Below are positions 1-6,851 of a DNA stretch of 46,502 bases, piece by piece. The stretch covers positions 1 through 46,502 of the forward strand of contig JAJFTR010000030.1 in the NCBI GenBank assembly GCA_021372825.1. Direction: 5' to 3'. The translations under genes and the position numbers were made by a program. The DNA comes from Actinomycetes bacterium (GTDB lineage: Bacteria; Actinomycetota; Coriobacteriia; Anaerosomatales; Anaerosomataceae). Within the stretch, counting starts at the first letter, position 1. Every line of letters begins with the position of its first letter. Under the pieces are notes generated by a model. The model ran no database searches and had not been told where the DNA came from. It saw nothing but the letters and a program-made list of their open reading frames with translations.

Positions 1-153
1 GAGACCTGACGGATCATGATCGCAGATGAGCACGATCGGGTCCTGACAGTCGATCTCTATCATCCGGTCGACCACCGCGAACACGATAGGACGCCGCATG
101 GCAGGCGTCAGCCCACGAATGTCCATCACCAGCCCGCTCGATGAGACGCCCAC
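1..153 (-). CDS. DUF2249 domain protein, 3' end cut by window edge
   Basis: The minus strand is open from a GTG at 151-153 to the window edge (51 codons seen). A GGGAGGG ribosome site lies 4-5 bases upstream (158-164). The visible peptide has the DUF2249 pattern: DIRGL near residue 11, RRPIVF near residue 21, then ICDHDPSGL near the edge. Known DUF2249 proteins are small cytosolic proteins of uncertain function, often near haem, nitrogen-oxide or respiratory genes; many have the same D-x-RGL and DHDP signatures. The gene is divergent from the hydrogenase operon. The C-terminal half is missing, so nothing can be said about extra domains. Function is not inferred beyond family membership. Confidence 0.72.
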   Translation of the reverse strand, partial: MGVSSSGLVMDIRGLTPAMRRPIVFAVVDRMIEIDCQDPIVLICDHDPSGL

Positions 154-228
154 GGCACCCTCCCACGGCGACCACGTTCCCCTTTCCGGCTCTCGAGGGG
201 ACACATTGGCCGTTGACGCTGGTTCTCC

Positions 229-257
229 TGCATACTGAAAAGCCACCGGCGTATGCA
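229..257. promoter_or_regulatory. Inverted repeat TGCATAC-N15-GTATGCA
   Basis: Perfect 7-bp arms at 229-235 and 251-257 flank 15 bases. The element lies about 76 bp upstream of the DUF2249 start and 420 bp upstream of the hydrogenase start. It could be an operator for a dimeric regulator or a hairpin; no bound factor can be named. Confidence 0.35.
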
Positions 258-309
258 GCAGCGCGTTCCTTGGAGCTTACACCCTCTTTTCGGTGTGCGA
301 AACATTCCG

Positions 310-343
310 AAGTCGTCATCGACTTGTTACACTACTCGAGTAG
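310..343. promoter_or_regulatory. Pair of adjacent perfect dyads upstream of hydrogenase
   Basis: AAGTCG-TCAT-CGACTT (310-325) is followed six bases later by the 12-bp palindrome CTACTCGAGTAG (332-343). Two perfect dyads this close suggest tandem operator sites or leader hairpins controlling the operon that starts at 680. This is inferred from symmetry alone. Confidence 0.35.
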
Positions 344-679
344 GCGTGTCTCGATTCACCTGACCGAGGGGGACATGACCGTCAACATGCACATGCACTT
401 TCACGAGCCGGGCATGAGGCACGCGTCTCGGCGTCGACGTCCATCTCCTACTCTCGTTTTTCCCCCAGCACCCGCGCCCTCTTCCCGGAGGCCCAGGGAG
501 ACGGCCGGCCATACCGGTCATGGCCGCCGTCGCACTCCCTTGCCAGGCCGAAAGTATCCTTCGGATCAGTGCGAAAGGAGGCGTGCGGGCCGCACCGCGG
601 CCACCGGGGAACGAGCCCGGGACACAAGCAGAACTGACAAGGACTGTTGGTTCGAAACGACACCAAGGAGGTGTATGGC

Positions 680-1924
680 ATGGCGCAAGAGGCGCACGGT
701 GCGCTGCACGACCTTCTCGCGGTCCGTGGCGTATCCCGTCGCGACTTCCTGAAGTACTGCGGCTCTGTCGCCGCAGCAATCGGGCTGTCGGAGACGATGG
801 CACCTCAGGTCGCAGCCGCTCTGGAAGGAGCTCCGAAGCTTCTCCCGGCGCTGTGGATCAACGGCGGTTCATGCACCGGCTGCACAGAGTCGATCGCGCA
901 GGTCGATTCGCCCGACGTCGCCACGATCGTCCTCGACTATCTGTCATTTGAGTACTTCGAGACGATCATGGCCGCTGCGGGCACGTGGGCCGAGGAGAAC
1001 ATCACCAAGCGGGTCGCCGAAGGTGGCTACATCGTCATCTACGAAGGTTCGGTCATGACGGGCCAGGACGGCAACACGCTCTTCGTGGGTGGTGGCCCGA
1101 ACAACGAGGGCGCCAAGAAGGGCATCGACATCCTCAAGGAGGTCGCATCCAACGCAGTGGCGGTCATCGCCGTCGGATCATGCGCGGTCGATGGCGGCTG
1201 GGTCATGGCGCATCCGAACCCCGCGAAGGCGACGGGTGTGGCGGCTTTCCTGCAGAAGGAGGGCATCACCACGCCAGTGGTGAGCATGCCGACCTGTCCG
1301 GTGAACCCAGAGTGGGTCGTCGCGATGGTCGTCCAGCTGCTTCTCGTCGCAGACCGCGACCCGGCCAAGTTCCTGGAACTCACGCAGTGGGTCAAGTACA
1401 CGTATCACGACGGCGTCACCGACCAGGACGTCACTCTCACCCTTCCGAAGGGCATCTACGGGCAGTCGATCCACGACAACTGCCCGCGTCGCGGCCACTT
1501 CGAGAACGGCGAGTTCGTGACCGAGCTCGGTAGCAAGGAAGAGGCCATGGGCTACTGCCTCTACAAGGTCGGCTGTAAGGGTCCGCAGACCTACACGCAG
1601 TGCCCAGTCACCCGTTGGAACCGCTCGGCAAGCTGGTGCGTCAACTCAGGCGCTCCGTGCATCGGTTGCGGCGGTCTCAATTGGGTCGACAACAACGCTC
1701 CGTTCTTGAAGAGGCTCTCTGACATCCAGTTCGACGGCTTCCTCGGCATGGGCAACACACAGCCCGGCCACATCGGCGCGGCAGTCGGCGGCGCGGTCGC
1801 CGTCGGCCTTGTCGCTCATGGCCTGGGAATGAAGGCCGCGGGCCGCATCGGAGACGGGCCTCCCATGGAGGAGATGAAGGCCTACGATCGCAAGCGGATG
1901 GCAAAGAAGGGAGGCGATAAGTAG
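680..1924 (+). CDS. hysB: [NiFeSe]-type hydrogenase small subunit, Tat-exported
   Basis: 414-aa electron-transfer subunit of a group 1 uptake hydrogenase, passing electrons from the Ni site through three Fe-S clusters. The start at 680 is chosen because AAGGAGGT (665-672) sits 7 bases upstream; an earlier in-frame ATG-proximal codon at 647 lacks this. The signal peptide carries a perfect Tat motif, RRDFLK (residues 20-25). By family alignment, proximal-cluster ligands are C65, C68, C168 and C206; distal ligands are H265, C268, C293 and C299; medial ligands are C308, C327 and C330, plus C320. In ordinary [NiFe] enzymes the position of C320 is Pro and the cluster is [3Fe-4S]; a Cys here is the [NiFeSe] feature and predicts [4Fe-4S]. 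The proximal motif CTGC lacks the extra cysteines of O2-tolerant enzymes. A weak hydrophobic stretch lies near residue 355. Stop overlaps the next start by one base. Confidence 0.95.
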   Translation: MAQEAHGALHDLLAVRGVSRRDFLKYCGSVAAAIGLSETMAPQVAAALEGAPKLLPALWINGGSCTGCTESIAQVDSPDVATIVLDYLSFEYFETIMAAAGTWAEENITKRVAEGGYIVIYEGSVMTGQDGNTLFVGGGPNNEGAKKGIDILKEVASNAVAVIAVGSCAVDGGWVMAHPNPAKATGVAAFLQKEGITTPVVSMPTCPVNPEWVVAMVVQLLLVADRDPAKFLELTQWVKYTYHDGVTDQDVTLTLPKGIYGQSIHDNCPRRGHFENGEFVTELGSKEEAMGYCLYKVGCKGPQTYTQCPVTRWNRSASWCVNSGAPCIGCGGLNWVDNNAPFLKRLSDIQFDGFLGMGNTQPGHIGAAVGGAVAVGLVAHGLGMKAAGRIGDGPPMEEMKAYDRKRMAKKGGDK

Positions 1925-3597
1925 TGGCTCGCACTGTTGTCGATCCGGTGACCCGGATCGAAGGTCACCTGCGTGTCGAGGTCGAAGTGACCAACGGCAA
2001 GGTGTCTGACGCCTGGGTCTCGGGCACACTGTGGCGCGGCATGGAGCTCGTCCTGCAGGACCGCAATCCTGAGGACGCGTTCTGGGTCTCGCAGCGCATC
2101 TGCGGCGTCTGTCCGATCTCGCACAGTCACGCGTCGGCCCAGTCCACGGAGAGCGCGCTCGGCATCACGATCCCGAACAACGCGCGCATCATCCGCAACT
2201 TGATCGAAGCTGCTCAGTTCTTGCACAGCCACATCCTGTGGTTCTACACGCTGGCCGCGCTGGACTATGTCAACCCGGTCAACGCGCTTTCGGCCAACAT
2301 CGCCGACACGTACGCACTCGCCCAGGCCGCAGGTACGCGAATCGCCGACTTCGGCGCCGTCGCTACCCGCCTCAAGGGCTTCGTGGAGAACGGCCAGCTG
2401 TCGATCTTCACCGGTCACGAAGGCTGGTTCGGTGTCGGCGCCGAGAAGCACCCGGGCTATGTCCTTCCGCCCGAGCTTGACCTGATCGCGACCGCCCACT
2501 ATCTGGAGGCCCTCGAGCTCCAGGCGGTCGCCGCGGAGATCATCGCGGTGATGAGCGGCAAGTTCCCGCACCACATGACGTCGATCCCTGGCGGCACGGC
2601 ATTCGTGCCCACCGAGCAGAAGCTCGATGACATCCTCTTCCGCTTCACGCGGGTCAAGGAATTCATCGATACCGCGCTCATCCCTGACACGCTCGCCATC
2701 GCCCCGTACATCCTGGGCGCGGCGTCGTTCGGCGGTGGCTGCGGCAACTTCTTGTCGTGGGGCGTGTTCGAAGCCGAGGACTTCGACCCCTACAAGCGGT
2801 ACCTGCCGAGGGGCTTCATCCAGACCTCCAAGGGTCTCACCGCCGAGAAAGTCGAGGCCACAGACGTCAACGAGTACGTCACCCACTCGTGGTACTCCTC
2901 ACCTTCCGGGCTCAACCCCGCCGAGGGTAAGACGGAGCCCGCATGGGAGCCGTACAGCACGGATGGCAAGTACTCGTGGGGCAAGGCTGCGCGTTGCAAG
3001 GACCTGCCCGCGGAGGTCGGCCCACTCTCACGGATGCTGGTCGGCTATGTGAACGGGGTCAAGCCCGTCAAGGACATCGTCGACTTCGCCTTGGGCAAGC
3101 TCTCCGCAGCCGCGGGCGCGACGCTCGAGCCGACCGTTCTCGTGTCCTTGCTCGGCCGTGTCGCCGCCCGTAACCTTGAAGCCGCCGTCGTGGCAGGCTG
3201 GGCGATCGAGTGGGTCAATGAGCTCATCGCGGCCATCAAGGGCGGCGACAGCTCGTACTTCGTCACGGAGCGTGCCGAGGCCGGCAAGGGCGTCGGCCTG
3301 TGGGAGGCGCCGCGTGGCTCGGTCGGTCACTGGATGACCGTCGAGAACGGTAGGATCGCCAACTACCAGGTAGTGGCCCCGACCACATGGGATATCTCGC
3401 CGCGCGACGAGAAGGGCGTCCCCGGCCCGATGGAGCAGGCTCTAATCGGTGCTCCCGTCGTAGATGCCACCAGGCCGCTCGAGGTAATGCAGGTCGCTCA
3501 CAGCTTCGATCCTTGAATCGGTTGTGCTGTCCACGTGGTGGACACCGTGACCGGCAAGGACGCGACCTTCAACACGTCGCCGATGGGGGTGATGTAG
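1924..3597 (+). CDS. hysA: [NiFeSe] hydrogenase large subunit with in-frame TGA read as selenocysteine
   Basis: Catalytic subunit carrying the Ni-Fe site, 557 residues if the TGA at 3514-3516 is decoded as selenocysteine (U531). The N-terminal nickel motif RICGVC is at 58-63 (C60, C63). The C-terminal motif normally reads DPCxxCxxH; here the codons give DP-TGA-IGC-AVH, so U531 replaces the first Cys and C534 and H537 follow in register. After H537 a 20-residue tail ends at TAG (3595-3597), as expected for a large subunit trimmed after His by its maturation protease. Taking TGA as a stop would delete both C-terminal Ni ligands from an otherwise intact protein in an intact operon. GTG start overlaps the small-subunit stop. 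A SECIS-like hairpin begins 11 bases after the TGA. A conventional caller will truncate this gene at 3516. The SelA/B/C/D machinery is not in the window. Confidence 0.92.
3528..3544 (+). promoter_or_regulatory. Bacterial SECIS-like hairpin after the TGA codon
   Basis: Perfect 7-bp stem TGTCCAC / GTGGACA (3528-3534, 3538-3544) with loop GTG. The stem starts 11 bases after the TGA and the loop 18 bases after it, with G as the first loop base. Known bacterial SECIS elements lie immediately 3' of UGA with a small apical loop containing an early G at about this distance, where SelB binds. The hairpin lies inside the coding sequence for residues 535-541. Confidence 0.75.
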
Positions 3598-4239
3598 ATG
3601 TCCACTCACGCCTATTACCGTGAGGCGCATCCGCTGATCTTCGTCATCACCCACTGGATCAACCTCGTGTGCATGGTGATGCTGGCGTTCTCGGGCTTCT
3701 ACATCCACTACCCGTTCTTCGACGGGTTCATGGGTGTGGCGCGAGGCATGCACTTCGTCGCGATGTACGTGGTCATCATCAACCTCACGTTCCGCATCAT
3801 CGCCGCCTTCTTCGTGAAGTCCGCGAACAAGATGGGGACGCGCGAGGTCGATCTGGACATCAAGAACTGGTTGCCCCAAGAAGAGAACAAGCATCAGTTC
3901 TGGGAGACGGTGAAGTACTACCTGTTCCTGCGTAAGGAAGGCGTTATCAGCGGCAAGTACGGGTCGCTCCAGAAGATCTCGTATCTCGCCACCATCCCCC
4001 TCACGTACCTGCAGGCCTACACGGGCTTCTGCATCTACGCGCCAGCGATGGACCTTGGCTTCTTCAAGGGCGGGCTCGAGCTGGTGGGCGGCCCCATGAA
4101 CATGCGGATCATCCACTACTTCATCATGTGGGTGTTCATCGTGTTCACGATGGTGCACGCCTATCTGGCCAACATCTACAACTTCGCCCCGAGCAAGATC
4201 ATCTTCCTTTGGAAGGAGACGGAGGCGAAAGGTCACTAG
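3598..4239 (+). CDS. hyaC: Hydrogenase cytochrome b subunit (HyaC-like membrane anchor)
   Basis: 213-aa integral membrane dihaem cytochrome b expected to accept electrons from the small subunit and reduce membrane quinone. Four hydrophobic helices are visible at about 12-34, 51-73, 128-148 and 168-192. Histidines suitable as haem ligands lie within or beside them (H19, H52, H173, H187). The ATG directly follows the large-subunit TAG, with a G-rich ribosome site (GGGGGTG) inside the large-subunit tail. Many described [NiFeSe] hydrogenases use soluble cytochrome c partners, so a co-encoded cytochrome b suggests direct coupling to the quinone pool. Family assignment is firm; the quinone type is inferred. 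Confidence 0.9.
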   Translation: MSTHAYYREAHPLIFVITHWINLVCMVMLAFSGFYIHYPFFDGFMGVARGMHFVAMYVVIINLTFRIIAAFFVKSANKMGTREVDLDIKNWLPQEENKHQFWETVKYYLFLRKEGVISGKYGSLQKISYLATIPLTYLQAYTGFCIYAPAMDLGFFKGGLELVGGPMNMRIIHYFIMWVFIVFTMVHAYLANIYNFAPSKIIFLWKETEAKGH

Positions 4240-4312
4240 CCGCCATACGTAGAATGGCGGCGTGGCAGATGCACGCCATACGGACGAGCCCCGGACGCGG
4301 TCCGGGGCTCGT
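4240..4312 (+). terminator. Tandem hairpins after hydrogenase structural genes
   Basis: CCGCCAT/ATGGCGG (4240-4246, 4254-4260) overlaps the end of the cytochrome gene. It is followed by a perfect 13-bp stem ACGAGCCCCGGAC / GTCCGGGGCTCGT (4284-4296, 4300-4312) with loop GCG. There is no clear U-tract, so it may attenuate, or protect mRNA 3' ends, rather than fully terminate before the protease gene. Confidence 0.6.
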
Positions 4313-4364
4313 TCCGCTATCATGAGTGCACCTCGACCAGTAAGAGCTAGGCAGGGAGAGACGC

Positions 4365-4964
4365 GTGACCGAGGAACGGATACTGGTGCTCGGCGTAGGC
4401 AACGTTCTGCAACGCGACGAGGGTATCGGGCCTAGGATCGTCGAAGAGATCGAGCGTCACTACCAGCTGCCGCTCCACGTCCAGGTCGTCGACGCCGGCA
4501 CCATGGGACTCGGCATGCTCTACCTTTTGAGGGATGTCGACTACCTCTTGGTGGCGGATGCCGTACGCGGCACCGGGCATGCTCCTGGCACGGTACTGCG
4601 CATCTCGCCTGAAGCCTTCGCACCCAACCAGGTCATCCATTCGCTTCATGACATGCGCCTCGTCGACGTCCTCCAAGCAGCCCAGCTGATCGGCATAGAG
4701 CCCCAGACGGAGTGTATCGGCGTCGAGCTGGAGGATATCTCGGCGGGTGAGTTCAGTATCGGTCTTACCGAAACACTCGAACGATCGGTCCCCCGCGCCG
4801 TCGCAGCCGTTCTCATGCTTCTCGAGGAACGGGGGGTCGTGGCACAAGAGAGCGAGCCGGGCGATGATCTCGCGCGGGTCTTCCGCGACCAGGTCCGCGT
4901 CGCATGGGACGAGATGCGTGAGAGGCGTGAGCGCACGGGGAGTTCAGCGGATCACGACTTCTGA
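4365..4964 (+). CDS. hyaD: Hydrogenase maturation endopeptidase (HyaD/HysD family)
   Basis: 199-aa cytosolic nickel-dependent protease predicted to cleave the C-terminal tail of the large subunit after its last Ni-motif His. The N-terminus has the family signature GVGNVLQRDEGIG (10-22). E19, D65 and H95 match the three metal-recognition residues known from HybD. GTG start with AGGGAGAG about 5 bases upstream. The C-terminal third after about residue 150 is charged and longer than in many HybD relatives. It lies 125 bp after the cytochrome gene, beyond hairpins. Its last 13 bases overlap the convergent histidine kinase. Its natural substrate should be the selenocysteine-containing large subunit in this operon. 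Confidence 0.93.
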   Translation: MTEERILVLGVGNVLQRDEGIGPRIVEEIERHYQLPLHVQVVDAGTMGLGMLYLLRDVDYLLVADAVRGTGHAPGTVLRISPEAFAPNQVIHSLHDMRLVDVLQAAQLIGIEPQTECIGVELEDISAGEFSIGLTETLERSVPRAVAAVLMLLEERGVVAQESEPGDDLARVFRDQVRVAWDEMRERRERTGSSADHDF

Positions 4965-6073
4965 GCGGCGATCGGCAGCGTGAACCCGATGACGCTGCCC
5001 ACCCCTGGAGTGCTTGCAGCGAACACTTGTCCGCCGTGGTCCTCGATGATGCGCTTCGCGATGGCAAGGCCCAGACCGGTGCCGCCGGTGCTGGCCGCGC
5101 GCGCCGTGTCGGCCCGGTAGAAGCGCTCGAAGATGTAGGGCAGATCCTTCTCGGGAATACCCTCTCCGGTATCTCGGACCGAGACACGCACCCATGCGTC
5201 CATCGGCTCCACGATGGCGGTGATCGAACCGTGAGCGGTGTGCCTCACTGCGTTCCCCAGCAGATTGCGCAGCACCTGAGCGATCCGGAACCCGTCGGCA
5301 TCCACCGTCACCGGGACCTGAGGGCACGAGCAGCTCAGCTCGACATCTCCACTCGTGAGCAGCGACGCACGGTCCACCTCTCGTCGCACCAGGTCACAGA
5401 TGTCGAACCTCTCGCGGTCGTAGCGAAGAGTCCCTGACTCAGCGCCAGACAGTTCCTGAAGCTCCGAGACGAGCCGAGACAGATGCGCCAGGTCCTCGAC
5501 CATCGAGTCGATACGTTCCGCGTCCAGTGGCAACACGCCCTCGGCGACCGCTTCCGCCTGGGCGCGCAAGGCGGCGATCGGATTACGTAGCTCGTGCGCA
5601 ACATCGCTCACCATGCGTTGCCTTAAGGACTCCGATGTCTGAAGCGAGCGAGCCATGTCGTTGAAGGCCTCTGCAAGCTCCTCGTACTCCGCTGGCCCCG
5701 TCACTTCGACCCTGTGGTCCAGATCGCCTGCGGCAACGGCCTTTGCGCCTGCGGTGAGCCCCCGGATCGGACGCGTGAGATAGCGGGCGAGCAGAAGCGC
5801 GGCGAGCGCCGCAAAGGCGACCGCGATCGCAGCTGAGATCCGAATCCCCCGGTCGACTCCTGCCAGGAACGACTGCTCAGCGGCCCCGAGGAAGAGCTGA
5901 CCCATCCCGCGACCCATGCCGCTGCCCATATGCGTGTCTGCAGCGGCGAGATACGCTTCGAATGCCGTTGACAACGTGCGCCGTGCGACGACGCCTGTCG
6001 CAAGGATCGACAGAAGCGAGACGGCCAGGATCGAGATGAAGACCTGCCAGACGATGCCCGTGCGGCGCATCAC
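4952..6073 (-). CDS. Sensor histidine kinase (BaeS/CpxA-like) with Met-rich sensor loop
   Basis: 373-aa membrane sensor kinase of a two-component pair. Helices at about 9-29 and 78-97 enclose a short extracytoplasmic segment (about 30-77). It is followed by HAMP (about 98-150), HisKA with phospho-acceptor H160 in the motif VAHELRNP, and an HATPase domain with the N box (RNLLGNAVRH) and a GTGLGLAIAKR box. The outer loop holds a run of Met and Gly with a neighbouring His (HMGSGMGRGMG, about 48-58), a composition seen in soft-metal-binding segments; metal sensing is inference. The ATG overlaps the response-regulator stop (ATGA), so the two are co-translated. Confidence 0.9.
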   Translation of the reverse strand: MMRRTGIVWQVFISILAVSLLSILATGVVARRTLSTAFEAYLAAADTHMGSGMGRGMGQLFLGAAEQSFLAGVDRGIRISAAIAVAFAALAALLLARYLTRPIRGLTAGAKAVAAGDLDHRVEVTGPAEYEELAEAFNDMARSLQTSESLRQRMVSDVAHELRNPIAALRAQAEAVAEGVLPLDAERIDSMVEDLAHLSRLVSELQELSGAESGTLRYDRERFDICDLVRREVDRASLLTSGDVELSCSCPQVPVTVDADGFRIAQVLRNLLGNAVRHTAHGSITAIVEPMDAWVRVSVRDTGEGIPEKDLPYIFERFYRADTARAASTGGTGLGLAIAKRIIEDHGGQVFAASTPGVGSVIGFTLPIAAQKS

Positions 6074-6759
6074 TCCGCCCCCACCTTGTAGCCCACGCCG
6101 AACACGGTGCGCACGTATGTGGGATGTCTGGGGTCGTCTCCCAACTTCTTGCGCAGGTTCTTGACGTGTGCATCGATGGTACGCTCATAACCTTCGAATG
6201 CGTCTCCCGACACCGCCTCGAGCAGCTGGAGGCGGCTGTAGACGCGGCCAGGATGTGCCGCCATCGTCGCAAGGATCTCGAATTCGGTACGCGTGAGATC
6301 GACGACCTCACCCGCAACAGTCACCTCCCGGCGCTCTGTGTCCACGACAAGGTCGCCCACGCGCATCACGCCCTCCTCACCTGCCGGGCGCTGACCATCC
6401 ACGCGGCGCAAGACCGCCTTGACGCGTGCTACCACTTCGCGCGGGCTGAACGGCTTGCTCACGTAATCGTCAGCGCCGATCTCGAGCCCGATGAGCCGGT
6501 CGATCTCCTCGGTCTTGGCAGTCACGAGGATCACTGGAAGGTCGTAGTCACGCTGGAAGCGCTTGGTGAGCTCGAGTCCATCGATCCCGGGCAGCATGAT
6601 ATCCAGAAGGGCCAAGTCCGGCCGTGATTCCTCGACGGCAGCCATCGCGGACGGACCATCGGTTGCGGTTCGGACCTCGAACCCCTCGTTCTTGAGGTAG
6701 GCCGACAGCACCTCTACGATCTTCACGTTATCGTCCACCACGAGGACCGTCCGGCCCAT
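6070..6759 (-). CDS. OmpR/PhoB-family response regulator
   Basis: 229-aa DNA-binding regulator: receiver domain 1-120 with acidic pocket D9/D10, phospho-acceptor D53 (LLDIMLPG) and a conserved Lys in the VTAKTEE segment, then a winged-helix Trans_reg_C domain at about 130-228 ending VRTVFGVGYKV. The start at 6759 is preferred over the upstream ATG at 6783 because AAAGGA lies about 10 bases ahead of it and the receiver begins immediately after. Cotranscribed with the kinase at 4952-6073, which overlaps its stop. Direct repeats upstream (6823-6840) have the spacing typical of this family, suggesting autoregulation. Confidence 0.93.
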   Translation of the reverse strand: MGRTVLVVDDNVKIVEVLSAYLKNEGFEVRTATDGPSAMAAVEESRPDLALLDIMLPGIDGLELTKRFQRDYDLPVILVTAKTEEIDRLIGLEIGADDYVSKPFSPREVVARVKAVLRRVDGQRPAGEEGVMRVGDLVVDTERREVTVAGEVVDLTRTEFEILATMAAHPGRVYSRLQLLEAVSGDAFEGYERTIDAHVKNLRKKLGDDPRHPTYVRTVFGVGYKVGAE

Positions 6760-6822
6760 GTGATACCGTCCTTTCCGGGACAACAGCGTCCATACGTATG
6801 TTCGCTTGGCCTTGTGAAGCGG

Positions 6823-6840
6823 GTGTGAAGGTCATACGCG
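6823..6840 (-). promoter_or_regulatory. Direct repeat TGTGAAG-N4-TGTGAAG upstream of response regulator
   Basis: Two identical 7-bp repeats on the plus strand (6823-6829, 6834-6840) with an 11-bp period lie 64 bp upstream of the regulator start; on the coding strand they read CTTCACA twice. OmpR-family dimers commonly bind direct repeats with about one helical turn of spacing. The regulator's own binding here is inferred. Confidence 0.5.
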
Positions 6841-6851
6841 GGAGCCGTGCG

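Larger units (their letters stand above)
154..679. other. Divergent intergenic region upstream of the hydrogenase operon
   Basis: These 526 bases separate the divergent DUF2249 and hydrogenase genes. Open frames crossing it have no family resemblance and Arg/Pro/Ser-rich composition typical of antisense or off-frame reading in high-GC DNA. It holds several inverted repeats (229-257, 310-325, 332-343), described separately, and the hydrogenase ribosome site AAGGAGGT at 665-672. No clear sigma-54 (-24/-12) element was found by eye. The hydrogenase leader could be long and regulatory, but no known riboswitch signature was recognised. Confidence 0.5.

Noticed and set aside
141-803. Long open frames upstream of hydrogenase, including one beginning MTVNMHMHFHE with a GAGGGGG site
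   Set aside because: Arg/Pro-rich off-frame composition, mutual overlap on both strands and no family resemblance; one would run into the real hydrogenase start.
3514-3516. TGA as the true stop of the hydrogenase large subunit
   Set aside because: It would remove the Ni ligands and the cleavable tail, while the downstream in-frame sequence encodes exactly these and ends at a normal stop next to the next gene.
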